A stretch of DNA of 64,000 bases from Janibacter indicus (GTDB lineage Bacteria; Actinomycetota; Actinomycetes; Actinomycetales; Dermatophilaceae). Under the pieces are notes generated by a model. The model was not told the origin of the DNA. It saw nothing but the letters and a program-made list of their open reading frames with translations, and searched no databases. Below, piece after piece: positions 54,657 through 63,544 of the stretch. The translations under genes and the position numbers were made by a program. The stretch is from NCBI RefSeq assembly GCF_900176385.1, contig NZ_FWXN01000007.1, forward strand, positions 62,001 through 126,000, given 5' to 3'. Position 1 is the first letter of the stretch; every line of letters starts with the position of its first letter.

Positions 54657-55945
54657 GCCCCGATCTCCTCGTGCTCGCTCTGCCGGATGTCGACGGGCTC
54701 GACCCGCTCGACGATGACCGTCGCGATGCGGTGCTGTCGTCCGGACATCTTCTCAGCCGTGAGGGAGAGGCCGGCGACCTCGCAGTGGGCCCCGACGATG
54801 GGGACGCGCCCGGAGATCTTGCCGATGAGGCCACCGACGGTGTCGACCTCCTCCTCGTCGATCGTCACGCCGAAGTGCTCGGCGAGGTCGTCGACGTGCA
54901 ACCCCGCGGGCACCCGCGTGCGTCCGTCGTCGAGCTCCTCGATGCCCGGCCCCTCGCGGTCGTACTCGTCGGTGATCTCGCCGACGATCTCCTCGAGGAT
55001 GTCCTCGATCGTCACCAGGCCGGCCGTGCCGCCGTATTCGTCGACGACGATCGCCGCGTGGATCTGGTCGCGCTGCATGTCGCGCAGCAGCTGGTCGACG
55101 GGCTTGCTCTCGGGGACGAAGGGGGCCGGCCGCATGAAGTCCGCGACGGGCAGGTCGCGTCCCTCCTCGTCGGCGAGCAGGCGTCGCACGACGTCCTTGA
55201 GGTAGAGCAGGCCGACGATGTCATCGCTGGACTCCCCCACGACCGGCACCCGCGAGAAGCCGGACCGGATGAAGAGATTGAGCGCCTTGCGCGCCGGCTT
55301 GTCCGACTCGATGGTGATCATGTCGGTGCGGGGCACCATGACCTCGCGCGCCAGGGTGTCGCCCAGCTCGAAGACGGAGTGGAGCATGTCGCGCTCATCG
55401 TCCTCGATGATCGACGACTCCCCCGCGAGGTCGAGCAGGTCACGCAGCTCGGCCTCGGAGCGGAAGGGCCCGTCGCGGTAGCCGCGCCCCGGCGTCACGG
55501 CATTGCCGAAGGTGACGAGCAGCCGCGCCACCGGCCCGAGGACCCGCCGGACCCCGACGACGAAGGGGGCGGACGCCAGGGCGATCGCGGTGCTGTGCTG
55601 CCGCCCGAGGGTCCGCGGGGAGACCCCGACGAGCACGAAGGTCACGACGACCATGATGGCGGCGGAGATGAGCAGGGCCACCCAGGTGCGCTCGGCCTGC
55701 TCCACGACGACGAGTGTGATGAGCACCGCCGCGGTCGCCTCGGCGATCGCCCGGAGGAAGGCCAGCACGGAGATCGGACCGGCGCTGTCGGCGAGGATCG
55801 TCCGCAGCGCGCTGGCCCCGCGGCGACCCTCCGCCTCGGCCTCGTCGGCGGCCACCCGGGAGGCGGATCCGATCGCCGCGTCGACGAGTGTGAGGACGAA
55901 GGCGGCGACGATCGAGACGACCGCGCCGATGATCAGCGTCGTCAC
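54653..55945 (-). CDS. DUF21/CBS/CorC-HlyC domain membrane protein
   Basis: A 430-residue 'hemolysin family' protein. Residues 1-150 form a DUF21 (CNNM) membrane part with several helices, then two CBS domains ([20 protein letters not shown], and [38 protein letters not shown]), then a CorC/HlyC transporter-associated domain. Likely in magnesium or other metal export. In a four-base-overlap operon with ybeY and era. Confidence 0.93.
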   Translation of the reverse strand: MTTLIIGAVVSIVAAFVLTLVDAAIGSASRVAADEAEAEGRRGASALRTILADSAGPISVLAFLRAIAEATAAVLITLVVVEQAERTWVALLISAAIMVVVTFVLVGVSPRTLGRQHSTAIALASAPFVVGVRRVLGPVARLLVTFGNAVTPGRGYRDGPFRSEAELRDLLDLAGESSIIEDDERDMLHSVFELGDTLAREVMVPRTDMITIESDKPARKALNLFIRSGFSRVPVVGESSDDIVGLLYLKDVVRRLLADEEGRDLPVADFMRPAPFVPESKPVDQLLRDMQRDQIHAAIVVDEYGGTAGLVTIEDILEEIVGEITDEYDREGPGIEELDDGRTRVPAGLHVDDLAEHFGVTIDEEEVDTVGGLIGKISGRVPIVGAHCEVAGLSLTAEKMSGRQHRIATVIVERVEPVDIRQSEHEEIGA

Positions 55946-56412
55946 GCGCCGCTCTCCCGGCCCCGCCCGGCGAGGAAGGTGAGCAGGAGCTGGCGCTGCA
56001 GCTCGAACATCTCACGCTCCTCCTCGGGCTCGGCGTGGTCGTAGCCGAGCAGGTGGAGGATGCCGTGCGTGGTGAGCAGCAGCATCTCCTCGATCGGGGC
56101 GTGCCCGGCCGTCGCGGCCTGGCGTTCGGCGACCGAGGGGCACAGCACGATGTCTCCGAGGACGCCCTCGAGCGGGGCCTCCCCCTCGCGCCCCGGTCGC
56201 AGCTCGTCCATGGGGAAGCTCATGACGTCGGTCGGGCCGGCGAGGTCCATCCACTGCTCGTGCAGCACCGTCATCGTCGCCTCGTCGACGAAGCGGATGC
56301 ACAACTCTGCCTGCGGGTGCACGCGCATCTGCGCGAGCACGTAGCGGCTGATCTCGACGAACTCGGCCTCGTCGACGACGTGGTCGGTCTCGTTGAGCAC
56401 GTCGATGCTCAT
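55942..56412 (-). CDS. ybeY: endoribonuclease YbeY
   Basis: A 156-residue zinc RNase for 16S rRNA 3'-end maturation. The metal motif [21 protein letters not shown] is H-x3-H-x5-[22 protein letters not shown] and the LGDIVLCP strand are typical. ATGA overlaps on both sides. Confidence 0.96.
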   Translation of the reverse strand: MSIDVLNETDHVVDEAEFVEISRYVLAQMRVHPQAELCIRFVDEATMTVLHEQWMDLAGPTDVMSFPMDELRPGREGEAPLEGVLGDIVLCPSVAERQAATAGHAPIEEMLLLTTHGILHLLGYDHAEPEEEREMFELQRQLLLTFLAGRGRESGA

Positions 56413-57461
56413 CGGCCGGCTCCCTTCGTCGCGTCGTATCGGTCGTAGGCGCTCACGATCTCGCCGACGAGTCGGTGGCGCACCACGTCGGCGGCGTCGA
56501 GGTGGGCGAAGTGCACACCGTCGACGTCGGTGAGGATCCGCTGGACCACCTTGAGGCCGGACTCGATGCCGCCGGGCAGGTCGACCTGACTGGTGTCGCC
56601 GGTGACGACCATCTTGGAGCCGAAGCCCAGGCGGGTGAGGAACATCTTCATCTGCTCGGGCGAGGTGTTCTGCGCCTCGTCGAGGATGATGAAGGAGTCG
56701 TTGAGCGTGCGCCCGCGCATGAAGGCCAGGGGCGCGACCTCGATGGTGCCGGCGGCCATGAGCCGCGGGATCGACTCGGGGTCGATCATGTCGTGCAGCG
56801 CGTCGTAGAGCGGTCGCAGGTAGGGGTCGATCTTGTCGTTGAGCGTCCCGGGCAGGAAGCCGAGCTTTTCCCCCGCCTCGACGGCCGGGCGGGTGAGGAT
56901 GATCCGGTTGACCTGCTTGGCCTGCAGGGCGGCGACCGCCTTGGCCATCGCGAGGTAGGTCTTGCCGGTGCCGGCGGGCCCGATGCCGAAGACGACGGTG
57001 TTGTCGCCGATGGCGTCGACGTAGTGCTTCTGGCCGAGCGTCTTGGGGCGGATCGTGCGCCCGCGGTTGGAGACGATGTTGGTCGTCAGCACGTCGGCGG
57101 GGCGCTCGCGGGTCTGACCGCGCAGCATGGTGATCGAGCGCTCGACGGCATCCTTGTTGAGCGGCTGCCCGGCCTCGAGGATTTCGAGCAGCTCGTCGAG
57201 CAGCCGGTCGAGGACCTCGAGGTCGCCGGCCGGCCCGTGGAGACGGAACTCATTGCCTCGGACGAGGATCTCGGTGCGCGGGAAGGCCCTCTCCATGGTC
57301 CGCAGCAGCTCGTCGGTCGGGCCGAGCAGGCTGACCATCGGGATGTTGTCGGGCAGGACGATCGTCTGCTGGACCCGGGGCGCCGGGCCGGACGCGGCCG
57401 CCCGCGGGTCGTCGGAGATCGCGTCGAGGGCGCGCAGGTCGGGGTGGTCTGATGGAGGCAT
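56409..57461 (-). CDS. phoH: PhoH-like ATPase
   Basis: A 350-residue P-loop NTPase with Walker [19 protein letters not shown], Walker [25 protein letters not shown] and [10 protein letters not shown] (sensor). An N-terminal KH-like segment (residues about 50-90) is present. PhoH-YbeY pairs act in RNA processing. First gene of the phoH-ybeY-CBS-era operon, 13 bases after the membrane protein gene before it. Confidence 0.94.
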   Translation of the reverse strand: MPPSDHPDLRALDAISDDPRAAASGPAPRVQQTIVLPDNIPMVSLLGPTDELLRTMERAFPRTEILVRGNEFRLHGPAGDLEVLDRLLDELLEILEAGQPLNKDAVERSITMLRGQTRERPADVLTTNIVSNRGRTIRPKTLGQKHYVDAIGDNTVVFGIGPAGTGKTYLAMAKAVAALQAKQVNRIILTRPAVEAGEKLGFLPGTLNDKIDPYLRPLYDALHDMIDPESIPRLMAAGTIEVAPLAFMRGRTLNDSFIILDEAQNTSPEQMKMFLTRLGFGSKMVVTGDTSQVDLPGGIESGLKVVQRILTDVDGVHFAHLDAADVVRHRLVGEIVSAYDRYDATKGAGR

Positions 57462-57474
57462 CGTGCTCCCGATT

Positions 57475-58227
57475 CTACGGGCGCGAGCGCGGTCCCACTC
57501 CCAGAGGCGGATCGGTGGTCGACCGCGGGGCCACGAGCGGGGGGTGGGCCACGCTCCACGTCGGGGTGATCGCGCGGTGGGCCAGGACGTCCTGGGCCAG
57601 ACCGGTCGCGGCCGTCAGGCCCTGCCCAAGCATCGCCTGCTCCAGCGCCGCGAGGAAGGCGCGGCGGTTGCGCGCCCCCAGCAGGTACCAGCCGAAGACC
57701 GATCGGCCGGGGTCCGGTGCTCCCGCCACGTTGGCCGACAGCATCGATCGCTGCCATCCGTTGACCACGACCATGGGCCCGGCGGTGCCGCGCGTCGCGC
57801 CCGCAGGAGCCGCCACATTCCGGGTGAGGAAGAGCGCTCGGGACACGTAGACCCGCCCCGGGTCGATGGTCTCCAGCGGGATCGCTGTCTGGCCCCGGAA
57901 GCCCAGGACCAGGGCCCGCTCGTGGACCCTGATGCGGTCCAACGCCCCGGCGACGACGAAGATCGCCGCAGCACCGAGGCCGATCGCCAGCGGGACCACC
58001 GCGATGGCGGGGTCGGGCGCGATCACGGCCGCGAGAACCGCGACGAGGACGAAGGGCAGGACGAGTGCCGTGAGGAAGCCCGCGGTGGGGCGGGCACGGA
58101 AGGTCGCCAGCTCGCGACCGGGGTCGGCCTGCGCCGCGGCGACGAGCTGCTCGAGGTGCGCCTGGGCCGCTGGGCTGCCGTCGTGGTGGAAGAGAGGTCG
58201 CACGTGGGGAGCAGCCGGTCCGGTCAC
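57475..58227 (-). CDS. two-helix membrane protein of the duplicated module (C2)
   Basis: A 250-residue protein with two adjacent membrane helices at about residues 50-70 and 76-98. The C-terminal half shows ETIDPGRVYVSRALFLTRN, MVVVNGWQRSML, FGWYLLGARNRRAFLAALEQAML, then GLAQDVLAHRA. It aligns with the C1 protein at 60858 (MDPGRMVWATSARAARSV, VWWVLGPRDVGGFVRDLEAAMA, LADHLTRHRA). GTG overlaps the B2 stop (GTGA). Function not recognised; a membrane partner of the WXG-type export substrate is a guess. Confidence 0.8.
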   Translation of the reverse strand: MTGPAAPHVRPLFHHDGSPAAQAHLEQLVAAAQADPGRELATFRARPTAGFLTALVLPFVLVAVLAAVIAPDPAIAVVPLAIGLGAAAIFVVAGALDRIRVHERALVLGFRGQTAIPLETIDPGRVYVSRALFLTRNVAAPAGATRGTAGPMVVVNGWQRSMLSANVAGAPDPGRSVFGWYLLGARNRRAFLAALEQAMLGQGLTAATGLAQDVLAHRAITPTWSVAHPPLVAPRSTTDPPLGVGPRSRP

Positions 58228-59006
58228 GACGCGGCGCCCTCGCTCCACTGCGTCCACAGGTCGATGACGGCCGACTGGGCCACGGGCGTGTAGGTCACGG
58301 AATCTGCCCCGGGCTCGGCCACGTAGAGCTCCGACGGAGAGGCGTGGACGACCTTGAGGTCACCCGCCTCGCCCAGCTGCCGCGCCAAGGTCGTCACGTG
58401 GGTGATCCCCGCGAGGAAGTCCAGCCGCTCACCACTCGCCAGGTCCGACTCCCCGACGGAGCGGGGCTCGCCACTCGAGGCAGAAGTCTCGGAGACCCCG
58501 AGAAAGCGCAGGAACTCGGCCATCTCGTCGGCATCGGACCGGGTCAGCACGAAGGCGTGGTACCCCTGCGGGCTCACGACCTCTCGCAGGAGCACGCCGT
58601 CGCCGGCGGGCCGATAGCTCAGCCACGACTGGCCGTCCTCGGTCATCCGCTGCGCGACGAGCGAGGCGTCGACGCGTCGCAGGTGCAGAGCGGCCAGGAG
58701 GGACTCGGCCACCTCGTACTCGTTGTCGCCGTCCTCGCGCTCGGCCACGAGCGCAAAAGCGTCGAAGGTCGTCAGGGTCCGCAGAGCGGCCGACTGGGCG
58801 AGCTGCTTGTCCTCGGGCGACAGGCCGCGGTACCACTCACCGAGAGGGCCCGCGAGCTGTGCATCGCCGACGAGCGCCACCATGGCCTCGTCGGGCAGCG
58901 CACCGAGGGTGAGTCGCGCGTCGCCGCCCAGCGCCGCGAGCGCCTGCGCGGCTGCCTGCTCCGCTGCGGGTGAGTCGATGATTCCGGGTGTCTTGAGCTC
59001 AGGCAC
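58224..59006 (-). CDS. soluble protein of the duplicated module (B2)
   Basis: A 260-residue soluble protein. Shared with B1 (61610) and B0 (63541): a Pro/Asp-rich start, LGxWYRGLSPEDKQ/VGQWYPGLGEHPQ, an AALRTL/ATALRSL helix, LREVVSPQGYHAFVL/LREVVTAQGFHAFDL, an FLAxxxxVTxLA strand, and a terminal helix with two Trp (LWTQWSEG/YRAWRGAW). Begins with GTG right after the TAA of the WXG gene. Could be an export chaperone in the style of EspG, or an immunity protein; not proven. Confidence 0.8.
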   Translation of the reverse strand: MPELKTPGIIDSPAAEQAAAQALAALGGDARLTLGALPDEAMVALVGDAQLAGPLGEWYRGLSPEDKQLAQSAALRTLTTFDAFALVAEREDGDNEYEVAESLLAALHLRRVDASLVAQRMTEDGQSWLSYRPAGDGVLLREVVSPQGYHAFVLTRSDADEMAEFLRFLGVSETSASSGEPRSVGESDLASGERLDFLAGITHVTTLARQLGEAGDLKVVHASPSELYVAEPGADSVTYTPVAQSAVIDLWTQWSEGAAS

Positions 59007-60014
59007 TTAGAACAGGCCTCCGATGGCGCCGACAGGGTCGGACAGGACACTACCAACGCCGTCGGCAACTGCCTTGGCTCCGTCGGCCACCGCACCGGCG
59101 CCGTCCGCGATCGCCCCACCGACGGCCTTGGCGCCGTCGACGATGGCGCCGCCTGCGTCGGAGAGCGCCCCCGAGATGGCATCCCAGTTCTGGTAGATCG
59201 CGATGCCCGCAGCGGCGATGCCGGCCACGGCCATGACGCCGATCCCCACCGGGCCCAGCGCGACACCGAAGGCCGCCGCCGTGGCCAGGCCACCGCTCAG
59301 GGCTCCCAGACCGCCGCCCGCTGCCCTCAGGTAGTCACCCTCGCGGATGCCCTGCACGAGGTCGATGCCGCCGGTGATGACGCCCAGCGGCCCGAGGACC
59401 TTGCCGAGGGTCGGCCCGGTCGCCCGCAGCAGGCCACCCAGCTTGGAGCTGATCTTGGCCGGGATCGTGCCGCGGAAGAGATCGTCCATCTGACTCGCCG
59501 TCGCACCGAGCATGCTCTGCAGGCGAGCCTCCGGCATCAGTGCCTGGTACATCTTGAAGGTGTTGCCGGTGAGGGCGGCGAGCAGGCGCGGGCCCTTGGT
59601 CACCAGTGCTGCGATACCCGACCCCAGCGGGCCGAGCGCGGCCAGGTCGTCGAACCCGAAGCCGTCGTCCCCTCCGCCGCCTCCGGGGGCACCCGACCCT
59701 CCCGGGCCACCGGGCTGGCCCCCGCCACCGGGTGCACCTCCCCCGCCCTGAGAGGCCTGGTCCTGGTCGGACGCCTGCTGCTGCAGGCCCTTGCCCAGCG
59801 CCTGCACCGTCTGGCTGGCCGCGGCGAGGGACTTCTCCGCACCTCCCCACGAGCCGCTGAAGCTCTCGAGATCCGGACCCTCCCACGCACCCGACAGGAC
59901 GGACAGCTGACCGCGCCCCTGGCTGCCGATGTTGCTCAGCGTCTCGCCGTTGCGCAGCAGATCGCTCGCGATCTGCCGGACGCGCTCGACGTCCATGCCC
60001 TCCTGCACGCTCAT
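59007..60014 (-). CDS. WXG-type protein with hydrophobic C-terminus (A2)
   Basis: A 335-residue protein. N-terminal domain (residues 1-90) with GMDVERVRQIASDLLRNG and W44-E-G46, the same frame as in the nuclease toxin and A1. Then a Gly/Pro linker (about 92-115), a helical middle, a strongly hydrophobic glycine-zipper pair (about 237-280, then IYQNWDAISGAL) and Ala/Gly/Asp-rich repeats (AVGGAIADGAGAVADGAKAV). Looks like a type VII export substrate with a membrane-active C-terminus. First gene of a coupled A-B-C set. Confidence 0.8.
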   Translation of the reverse strand: MSVQEGMDVERVRQIASDLLRNGETLSNIGSQGRGQLSVLSGAWEGPDLESFSGSWGGAEKSLAAASQTVQALGKGLQQQASDQDQASQGGGGAPGGGGQPGGPGGSGAPGGGGGDDGFGFDDLAALGPLGSGIAALVTKGPRLLAALTGNTFKMYQALMPEARLQSMLGATASQMDDLFRGTIPAKISSKLGGLLRATGPTLGKVLGPLGVITGGIDLVQGIREGDYLRAAGGGLGALSGGLATAAAFGVALGPVGIGVMAVAGIAAAGIAIYQNWDAISGALSDAGGAIVDGAKAVGGAIADGAGAVADGAKAVADGVGSVLSDPVGAIGGLF

Positions 60015-60097
60015 CCGTGGCCCTCCTGCTCGATGGTCCTGTCTCGACCCCCGAGCCTAGGCACCATTCGTGGATCGTGACATGGGGAGCACTCCCC

Positions 60098-60838
60098 TCA
60101 GCGCCACCGATCCCGTGCGCTGAGCACGGAGACGGCCGCCGGACCGGCCGTCGAGGCCCGCAGCACCTGGGTGCCGAGGCGGACCGGGACACCGCCGGCG
60201 GCCACGAAGCGCTCCAGCTCCTGCGGCGAGATCCCACCCTCGGGACCGACGACCAGGAGGACCTCCCCTTCGGTGGGCAGGTCGGCGGTGGCCAGCGGGG
60301 TCGTGGCGTCCTCGTGGAGGACGAAGGGGGTCGCCCCGGCGAACCGCTCGGCGAGCCCCTGGCTCGTCACCAGCTCGTCCAGCCGCGGCCACCGACCGCG
60401 CCGGGACTGCTTGGCGGCGCGCTCGATCACGTTGGCCCACTTGCGCAGGCCCTTGTCGACCTTCGGTCCCTTCCACCGCACGATCGAGCGGTCGGCCTGC
60501 CAGGGGACGACCCCGTCGACGCCGAGCTCGGTGGCCGCCTCGACGGCGTCCTCGTCGCGGCCGTCCTTGGACAGTGCCTGCACGAGCGTCAGGCGAAGGG
60601 AGGGCTCCTGCTCGTCGGCGCGCTGCCGCACCCGCAGCCGCACGAGGTCGCGGCCGACCTCGGCCGCCTCGGTGAGCACACGCGCGCCCTGCCCGTCGGC
60701 GACGAGCACCTCCTCCCCCACCTCGAGCCGCACGACGGTGGCGGCGTGGTGCGCCTCGGGCCCGACGAGGTCGACGGCGTCGTCGACCCCGAGCCCGTCG
60801 AGGTCACCGGGGTCGACGAGGAAGAGCGGCGCGGTCAT
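60098..60838 (-). CDS. rsmE: 16S rRNA (uracil-1498-N3)-methyltransferase
   Basis: A 246-residue SPOUT-knot methyltransferase. PUA-like start APLFLVDPGD, then VGPEAHHAATVVRLEVGEEVLVADGQG, KGPKVDKGLRKWANVIERAAKQSRR, and the knot VLLVVGPEGGISPQELERF with RASTAG near the end. ATG at 60838; the longer frame to 60910 is not supported. It sits between two copies of the A-B-C module, in the same direction. Confidence 0.95.
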   Translation of the reverse strand: MTAPLFLVDPGDLDGLGVDDAVDLVGPEAHHAATVVRLEVGEEVLVADGQGARVLTEAAEVGRDLVRLRVRQRADEQEPSLRLTLVQALSKDGRDEDAVEAATELGVDGVVPWQADRSIVRWKGPKVDKGLRKWANVIERAAKQSRRGRWPRLDELVTSQGLAERFAGATPFVLHEDATTPLATADLPTEGEVLLVVGPEGGISPQELERFVAAGGVPVRLGTQVLRASTAGPAAVSVLSARDRWR

Positions 60839-60857
60839 GCGCCCATCCTGCCTCGCG

Positions 60858-61613
60858 TCAACCCCGCCAGAGCGGCGGGTCGTACGGCGCGCGGCGCGGG
60901 TAAGCCTCACGTCCGGTCGGGACGTCGGCGCGGTGCCGCGTCAGGTGGTCGGCGAGACCCCGCACGGGGTAGCCGTCGGCGGCCATCGCGGCCTCCAGAT
61001 CACGGACGAAGCCGCCGACGTCGCGCGGCCCGAGCACCCACCAGACGAAGGGGGTGTCCAGCCGGGGAGCGGTGGAGAGCGGGTCGTACTTGGTGCCCAG
61101 CCCCCGCCAGTCCTCGACCGCGTCAGGGCCGTCGGTGCCGTTGAGCAGGAGGCACTCCCCGCCGGCGACCCGACGGCGCCGGTTGAGCGTCACGACCGAC
61201 CGAGCGGCGCGCGCCGAGGTCGCCCACACCATGCGGCCGGGGTCCATCGTCGCGTAGGGCACGGGGCGCGAGGCGACGAGCAGGCCGTGCTCACGCACCT
61301 CGATGGTCCGGCTGCCGCGGGTGGCGAGCATCGCCGGGAGCAGGAGCGCCGCGACGACCACGCCGACGCCGAGGGGGCAGAGCACCGCGACCAGAGGAAT
61401 GGCCCCGACCGCGGCCAGCACGCCCATGACGACGACCAGTCCCACGAGGAGCAGCGCCACGAGTCCGAGGAGGACCGCGACGGGGCGGGAGGCCGCGGGC
61501 ACCGTGTGGCGCGTCCGGACCTGGCCGAGGTGCTCGGGTCCGAGGCGCAGCCAGGCGTCGAGGTCCGCCGCCGAGCGGGCGGAACCGTCGAGGCGGACGA
61601 AGCCGCGGGTCAC
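60858..61613 (-). CDS. two-helix membrane protein of the duplicated module (C1)
   Basis: A 251-residue paralogue of C2 (57475). Two helices at about residues 45-68 and 72-95, then VREHGLLVASRPVPYATMDPGRMVW, LLLNGTDGP, FVWWVLGPRDVGGFVRDLEAAMA and LADHLTRHRA. GTG at 61613 overlaps the B1 stop (GTGA). It is followed 19 bases later by rsmE. Unrecognised family. Confidence 0.8.
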   Translation of the reverse strand: MTRGFVRLDGSARSAADLDAWLRLGPEHLGQVRTRHTVPAASRPVAVLLGLVALLLVGLVVVMGVLAAVGAIPLVAVLCPLGVGVVVAALLLPAMLATRGSRTIEVREHGLLVASRPVPYATMDPGRMVWATSARAARSVVTLNRRRRVAGGECLLLNGTDGPDAVEDWRGLGTKYDPLSTAPRLDTPFVWWVLGPRDVGGFVRDLEAAMAADGYPVRGLADHLTRHRADVPTGREAYPRRAPYDPPLWRG

Positions 61614-62437
61614 CAGGCGCCGCGCCAGGCCCGGTAGCGCTCGAGGACGTCCTGCGGCGCGGTGCCGGCGTAGACGAGCCCGTCGCCCTCGACGGTGCCG
61701 ACGGTCGTCCCGCCCTGCTCGTCCACGGCGACGACGCACGCCTCGGGCTCCGCGTCCTCCCCCGGCGGCACGAGGGCCAGCTGGGTGACGTTTCGCTGGC
61801 GGGCGAGGAAGGTCATGACCTCGCCCGGCGCCGGCGCCCCGCCACCCGGCTGGCGCAGCCCGTCGACGGACGACGCGGTGGCGTGGTCGAGCAGGCCGAG
61901 GATGCCGCGGAAGAAGAGCTCCTCGTCGTCGTCGAGCCGCACGAGGTCGAAGGCGTGGAAGCCCTGGGCGGTGACGACCTCGCGCAGCCAGAGGTCACCG
62001 GCCCTCCGCAGGACGTACCAGGACGGCCCCTGCCGGGTCATCGACTGCGCCGAGAGCCCGACCGGCTCGAAGCGCATCCGCAGCAGGGCCATGAGGCGAC
62101 GGGAGACGCGGGCGCTGAGGTCGCCCTCGGCGTCCTGGGTGACGATGACCTCCTCGCGGGAGGTCAGCGAGCGCAGGGCCGTGGCGCGGCTGACCCGCTG
62201 GGGGTGCTCACCGAGCCCCGGGTACCACTGCCCCACCGGCTCGACGGCCTCGATGCCACCCATGAGGACGACGAGCTCCTCGTCGGTCAGCGAGCCGAGG
62301 TGGCTGGTGTCGGACGACTTCGCGTACTCGGCCAGAACCTCCTCGACGGCCTGAGCCGCCTCATCGGAGGCGATGATCGGTCGCAGGTCCGGCAGGTCGT
62401 CGGCAGCGGGGGGCGTGTCGGTCGGCGTCGTCGTCAT
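61610..62437 (-). CDS. soluble protein of the duplicated module (B1)
   Basis: A 275-residue paralogue of B2 and B0: VGQWYPGLGEHPQRVSRATALRSL, SWYVLRRAGDLWLREVVTAQGFHAFDLVRLDDDEE, and a terminal VYAGTAPQDVLERYRAWRGAW. An N-terminal acidic, Pro/Thr-rich lead of about 20 residues. It starts 9 bases after the A1 stop. No signal or membrane segments. Confidence 0.8.
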   Translation of the reverse strand: MTTTPTDTPPAADDLPDLRPIIASDEAAQAVEEVLAEYAKSSDTSHLGSLTDEELVVLMGGIEAVEPVGQWYPGLGEHPQRVSRATALRSLTSREEVIVTQDAEGDLSARVSRRLMALLRMRFEPVGLSAQSMTRQGPSWYVLRRAGDLWLREVVTAQGFHAFDLVRLDDDEELFFRGILGLLDHATASSVDGLRQPGGGAPAPGEVMTFLARQRNVTQLALVPPGEDAEPEACVVAVDEQGGTTVGTVEGDGLVYAGTAPQDVLERYRAWRGAW

Positions 62438-62446
62438 GGGTCAACC

Positions 62447-63544
62447 TCACCACAGTCGGGGCATCGGGATGCCCGGGAAGGACGGCTTGGGCAGGCCGGG
62501 CAGGCTCGGCAGACTCGGGAAGGTCGGCGTCGGGATCCCCGGCAGGTTGGGGATGGGCAGCTGCGGGACCGTCGGTGTGGGCGCGCCCGGCCAGTCCGGT
62601 AGCCCGGGGACGGGGATCGTCGGCGGCGGGAACTGCGGCAGGGGCAGCGGCAACCCGGGCAGCGGGCTGTTGGGGTTGAGCGGGCCACCGATGAGCCCGT
62701 TGTCCCAGGCCCACTTCGCCGCGGCGTCGATCTCGTCGTCGAACTCGCGGTAGATGCCGATGCCGATCGAGATCCCACCGAAGACGAGCGCCAACCCCCC
62801 GAGCACGAGCCCGGCCGGCGCCCCGAGGATCGTGCCGGTCGCAAAGAGGGCCGCGATGCCCAGGCCACCGGCGATCGTGCCGGTGAGCCCCTGGAAGAAC
62901 TGCAGCACCGAGTCCTTGGAGAAGCCCTCGGTGAACCAGCGGTAGATCGACTCGCCCATGTCCCACAGCCCGAGGATCGCCCCGAGGAAGGGGGTGACCT
63001 TGCCGAGGAGCTTGAGCGGAAGGGAGAGCCACTTGAGCCACTTGAGGTTCTTCAGCACCTGGAAGGCCTCGTCGGCCCAGGCGAGGGCATCGGCGAGGAG
63101 GGCCGGGATCGAGTAGGCGAAGCTGCGCAGGAAGTCCCACGCCCCCTTGAGCAGGTCGCCGATGACACCGAAGATGTCGGGGAAGGACGGCAGCTTCGGG
63201 AGGCCGGGCAAGCCCGGGAAGTCCGGGAGGCCCGGCAGCTTGGGCAGCTGTGGGCCCCCGGGACCGATGCCCGAGCCCTCGGAGGCACGGTCCTGGTCCT
63301 CGGCCTGGCGCGCGAGCTCCTCCCCCATGTCCCGCACCAGCTGCTCGGCGCGATCGAGCTGCGGCCGGGCACTGCCCCACTCGCGCGCGAACTGCTCGAC
63401 GTCGGGCCCCTGCCAGACGTCCTCGAGCACGCTCATCATCGCGCTGCCGCGCGCGGCGACGTCGCCGATCACGGAGCCCTGCGACCTGAGCTGGTCGGCG
63501 ATCGACCGGGCCCTGCCGGTCTCCATCCCCTCTGCGACGCTCAC
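62447..63544 (-). CDS. WXG-type protein with proline-rich blocks (A1)
   Basis: A 365-residue paralogue of A2. N-terminal GMETGRARSIADQLRSQG with W44-Q-G46; then a GLP/PKLP-rich block (residues about 96-122), a helical middle, a hydrophobic glycine-zipper pair (about 222-262, then IYREFDDEIDAAAKWAWDNG), and a long Pro-rich tail built of GLP, PTPT, PSLP-like units. GTG 63544 overlaps the B0 stop (GTGA). Export substrate by analogy; role unknown. Confidence 0.8.
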   Translation of the reverse strand: MSVAEGMETGRARSIADQLRSQGSVIGDVAARGSAMMSVLEDVWQGPDVEQFAREWGSARPQLDRAEQLVRDMGEELARQAEDQDRASEGSGIGPGGPQLPKLPGLPDFPGLPGLPKLPSFPDIFGVIGDLLKGAWDFLRSFAYSIPALLADALAWADEAFQVLKNLKWLKWLSLPLKLLGKVTPFLGAILGLWDMGESIYRWFTEGFSKDSVLQFFQGLTGTIAGGLGIAALFATGTILGAPAGLVLGGLALVFGGISIGIGIYREFDDEIDAAAKWAWDNGLIGGPLNPNSPLPGLPLPLPQFPPPTIPVPGLPDWPGAPTPTVPQLPIPNLPGIPTPTFPSLPSLPGLPKPSFPGIPMPRLW

